A DNA stretch of 64,000 nt from Alligator mississippiensis (lineage: Eukaryota; Chordata; Crocodylia; Alligatoridae): NCBI RefSeq assembly GCF_030867095.1, contig NC_081824.1:172740933-172804932 (forward strand), given 5' to 3'. The notes under the pieces are model-generated. The model was not told where the DNA came from and ran no database searches. It saw only the letters and a program-made list of their open reading frames with translations. Shown one piece after another: positions 62,053-64,000 of the stretch. Numbering within the stretch: the stretch's first letter is position 1; every line of letters starts with the position of its first letter. The position numbers and the translations under genes were made by a program.

Positions 62053-62345
62053 ATGATCATAAGATCATAGGAACATAGGGCTGGAAGGGTCATCTAGTCC
62101 AGACCCCTGCTCAAGGCAGGGTCATCTTTGACTAAACCATCCCAGCCAAGTGTCTGTCTAACCTGCTCTTGAAAATTTCCAGGAACAGGGAGTCCACAAA
62201 TTCTCTTAGGTGGCCTGTTCCAATGCTTGAGCAACATCATAGTCAGAAAGGACCTCATAATTTCCAACCTAAATTTCCCCTGCTGCAGCTTAAGGCCATT
62301 GCTCCTAGTCCTGTCCTGGATGGCGACAGATAAAAGTCAATCTTA
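62053..62345 (-). mobile_element. CR1 LINE 3' end
   Basis: Begins atgatcataagatcatagga and continues 'gggctggaagggtcatctag', 'cccctgctcaaggcagg', 'cctgctcttgaaaatttcca' and 'ccattgctcctagtcctgtc', the reverse strand of a reptilian CR1 3' region ending in its terminal repeat at left. Confidence 0.85.
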
Positions 62346-63217
62346 TCCATTGAAACCAATTGTGAAGGCCTCGTTAGCACTACCAGGACCCCTGCACTTT
62401 GTACCATTATTTGTTCTTGTGCAAAGCAAGCTTCGGGTGGTGCCAAACTGGAATGGGAGCATTTTACCCCATTTTATTCTTGCTGTGCGCTGGTATTAAG
62501 GACTGTATAAGCTTCAGGACAGCAGTAAATTAGTTCCACATTGTCTGGTTTAACTTATCAGTCTGAAGTCAATGCTTTTCTCTAGGGGACTTTTGCCTTA
62601 TATGGCTAAATCATATTTTTAACATAGCTTTTTTAGGATACATGTTGGTCGGCATTGTCCCTGTCGTTGTTTAGTTGTTATCACAGCGAGGGTAAACAAT
62701 TTATACAAAAAGCAAACCATATAGTGTCAGTGTGGATAATCTTTATGAGATTGATGGGTGTGGGAGGGAAAAGGAGAGGAAATGGAATAGATCCAGGATT
62801 TCTATAAGAGAACTGTGTCACCTTCTCTAAGTGTCAGGGAGTGCAAAAACTGCTGCCTGTCAGACAGCAGGAGCAGTACACTTAAAAAAGACATTTCTCC
62901 TATGTTTACTGTACTATGTATATTCAAGGTAGGTACACATAAAGCTGTGGAGTGGAAAATCCACTAAAAATAGTGGATAACTACGAGAATAAAATTATGC
63001 TAAGAGTGAGAGAGAAAAAACCTAGGAAATTACAGCTTTGCATTTACTAAAGATGTATCCTCTGCATTATAAAAACTCATAATGGCAACGTAGGCTGAAT
63101 CACTTACAGACATCCCTGATTGCATAAACTGTGTAAAATATTCATACATTATTCTGGGGTTGGGGCTGGGTGGGGGCTGCAGGGCAGTGTGATGTGGGCC
63201 ACCTGAATTCAGTTCCC
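62346..63217. other. Intergenic, nothing recognised
   Basis: AT-rich, no coding signal or nameable repeat. Confidence 0.4.
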
Positions 63218-63530
63218 ATTGCTCGGTCTCTTGTAGGCTAAGATCAAGTGTTGGACTTTTGGCTCAGATCAAGGTGGGGACATCCGAACCCCAAGACGTC
63301 TAGGCTTGAGCCTGCATGCAGGATGCCTGTGAATGGATTTGGGAGTATCTGAAGTCCCAGCGTGAGAGCCTGGGATGGAGGATGCTTGCCGGTTGTAGCG
63401 CCAGATATGGTGTTTAGAACAATTGAGTTCTGCCTGCTCAACCAATATGGTTTTTGCAAGAATTGAATTCTGCTCAATCAATATGATTTGGAATTGATTT
63501 GACTGATTTGACCTGGAACACAAAATATAT
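63218..63530 (+). mobile_element. SINE with two tandem U2 snRNA-derived heads (SINEU-like)
   Basis: The unit opens with attgctcggtctcttgta followed by ggctaagatcaagtgt (63236-63251), an exact 16-base match to the U2 snRNA 5' region. A second, more diverged U2 head follows at once: ggacttttggctcagatcaa ggtg (63253-63276). A non-U2 body follows, with the imperfect repeats 'aattgagttctgcctgctca' and 'aattgaattctgctcaatca', ending in an A-rich tail (taataaaaaaaaat). It is not a U2 gene: the heads stop after about 30 bases and no downstream U2 sequence follows. Confidence 0.65.
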
Positions 63531-64000
63531 TAATAAAAAAAAATGGTAGCTTAATTAAACTCAAGTCTCAGGTCTTGTTACCCTGTCTTGTCCCTGTTTC
63601 TAGGATAGTTCCTACCCACTTTTCTAAGTACCCTGACAATCTTCAATGACAAGCTGTATGGAAGAATAAAGTGTTGTTAATGGGGCATGTAGGAAACTAT
63701 TTCATATCCTGATGGTTATCAGCAAGGTTTCAAGCAATGAGTACACACCCTTCCCTCAACCTCTTTTGTCCAAACAGCACCCACCCAGACACCACCCCCT
63801 TTGGATTTCCTCAAAAGTGCCTGTTCATGCATATTCATTGTCAGCCTGGAGCTTGTCCCTTTAAGAAAGTGTAACACAGTAGCAGAGGAGGGCCCTGCCT
63901 CCTGAAGCTTGTAGCACTGGAGCCCAGCTCTGGAATGGGAAACAGTTCCTGATCTTTATCCGAATACAGTACTCACAGGCGGCCACCCTATCTCTAGCGC
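63531..64000. other. Right edge, nothing firmly recognised
   Basis: No exon found. The last 30 bases (ggcggccaccctatctctag and following) resemble the inward end of a MITE of the 7.5 kb type, but the window ends there. Confidence 0.35.

Noticed and set aside
63218..63276. A functional U2 snRNA gene
   Set aside because: Only about 30 bases of the U2 5' end are present, twice, followed by unrelated sequence; the Sm site and 3' stem-loops are absent.
7331..64000. DAAM2 coding exon with the conserved N-terminus
   Set aside because: I searched by eye for its first coding exon and found none on either strand; only a possible untranslated exon remains.

Overview
This window is vertebrate nuclear DNA, most likely from a crocodilian. 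It is AT-rich, gene-poor and dominated by interspersed repeats. The repeats point to a reptile: CR1 LINEs with the 'catagaatcatag'-type 3' end, Penelope-like tails reading 'ggtctaataaaagatatca', ancient L2/MIR remnants, many small hAT-type elements, and a SINE whose head derives from U2 snRNA. SINEs with U1/U2 heads (SINEU) are, as far as I recall, known from crocodilians, so that element carries much of the species call.

Only one protein-coding gene is secure. The left 7 kb holds the 5' end of KIF6 (kinesin family member 6), on the minus strand. Coding exons 1-3 lie at 6900-6965, 5869-5975 and 3813-3887, with canonical GT/AG junctions and compatible phases. Together they encode about the first 82 residues of the motor domain, ending before the P-loop; the remaining exons lie beyond the left edge. 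Exon 1 sits in a CpG island (about 6780-7330) with an NRF1 consensus and two RFX-type half-sites, which suits a cilium-related gene.

From 7.3 kb to 64 kb I find no coding exon. In other amniotes KIF6 and DAAM2 are divergent neighbours, so this is probably the KIF6-DAAM2 intergenic region plus perhaps the 5' non-coding part of DAAM2. A candidate promoter with a non-coding first exon on the plus strand lies at about 34.76-34.95 kb (palindromic CRE, TATA-like box, strong splice donor). No DAAM2 coding sequence is visible, so that link is inference.

Repeat layout: two adjacent hAT elements sharing one target (0.8-1.8 kb); a hAT carrying a palindromic mariner-like MITE (7.5-8.0 kb); a long degraded CR1 (about 9.6-11.6 kb); a solo LTR (12.7-13.6 kb); an LTR-like block (15.7-16.4 kb); an L2 LINE (18.0-18.7 kb); a hAT (19.7-20.1 kb); an unexplained GC-rich block (21.6-22.7 kb); a second solo LTR (25.0-26.0 kb); a hairpin-bearing element (28.6 kb); hATs at 31.4-32.0, 34.1-34.4, 41.8-42.3 and 50.1 kb; Penelope-like copies at 32.7-33.6, 40.8 and 52.5 kb; GC-rich DNA elements at 51.5-52.4 and 59.4-60.6 kb; CR1 fragments at 5.6, 53.6-54.4 and 62.1 kb; and the U2-headed SINE at 63.2 kb. 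No bacterial-type features (operons, CRISPR, insertion sequences) are present. All family names come from reading the sequence and from memory of family hallmarks, not from a database search.
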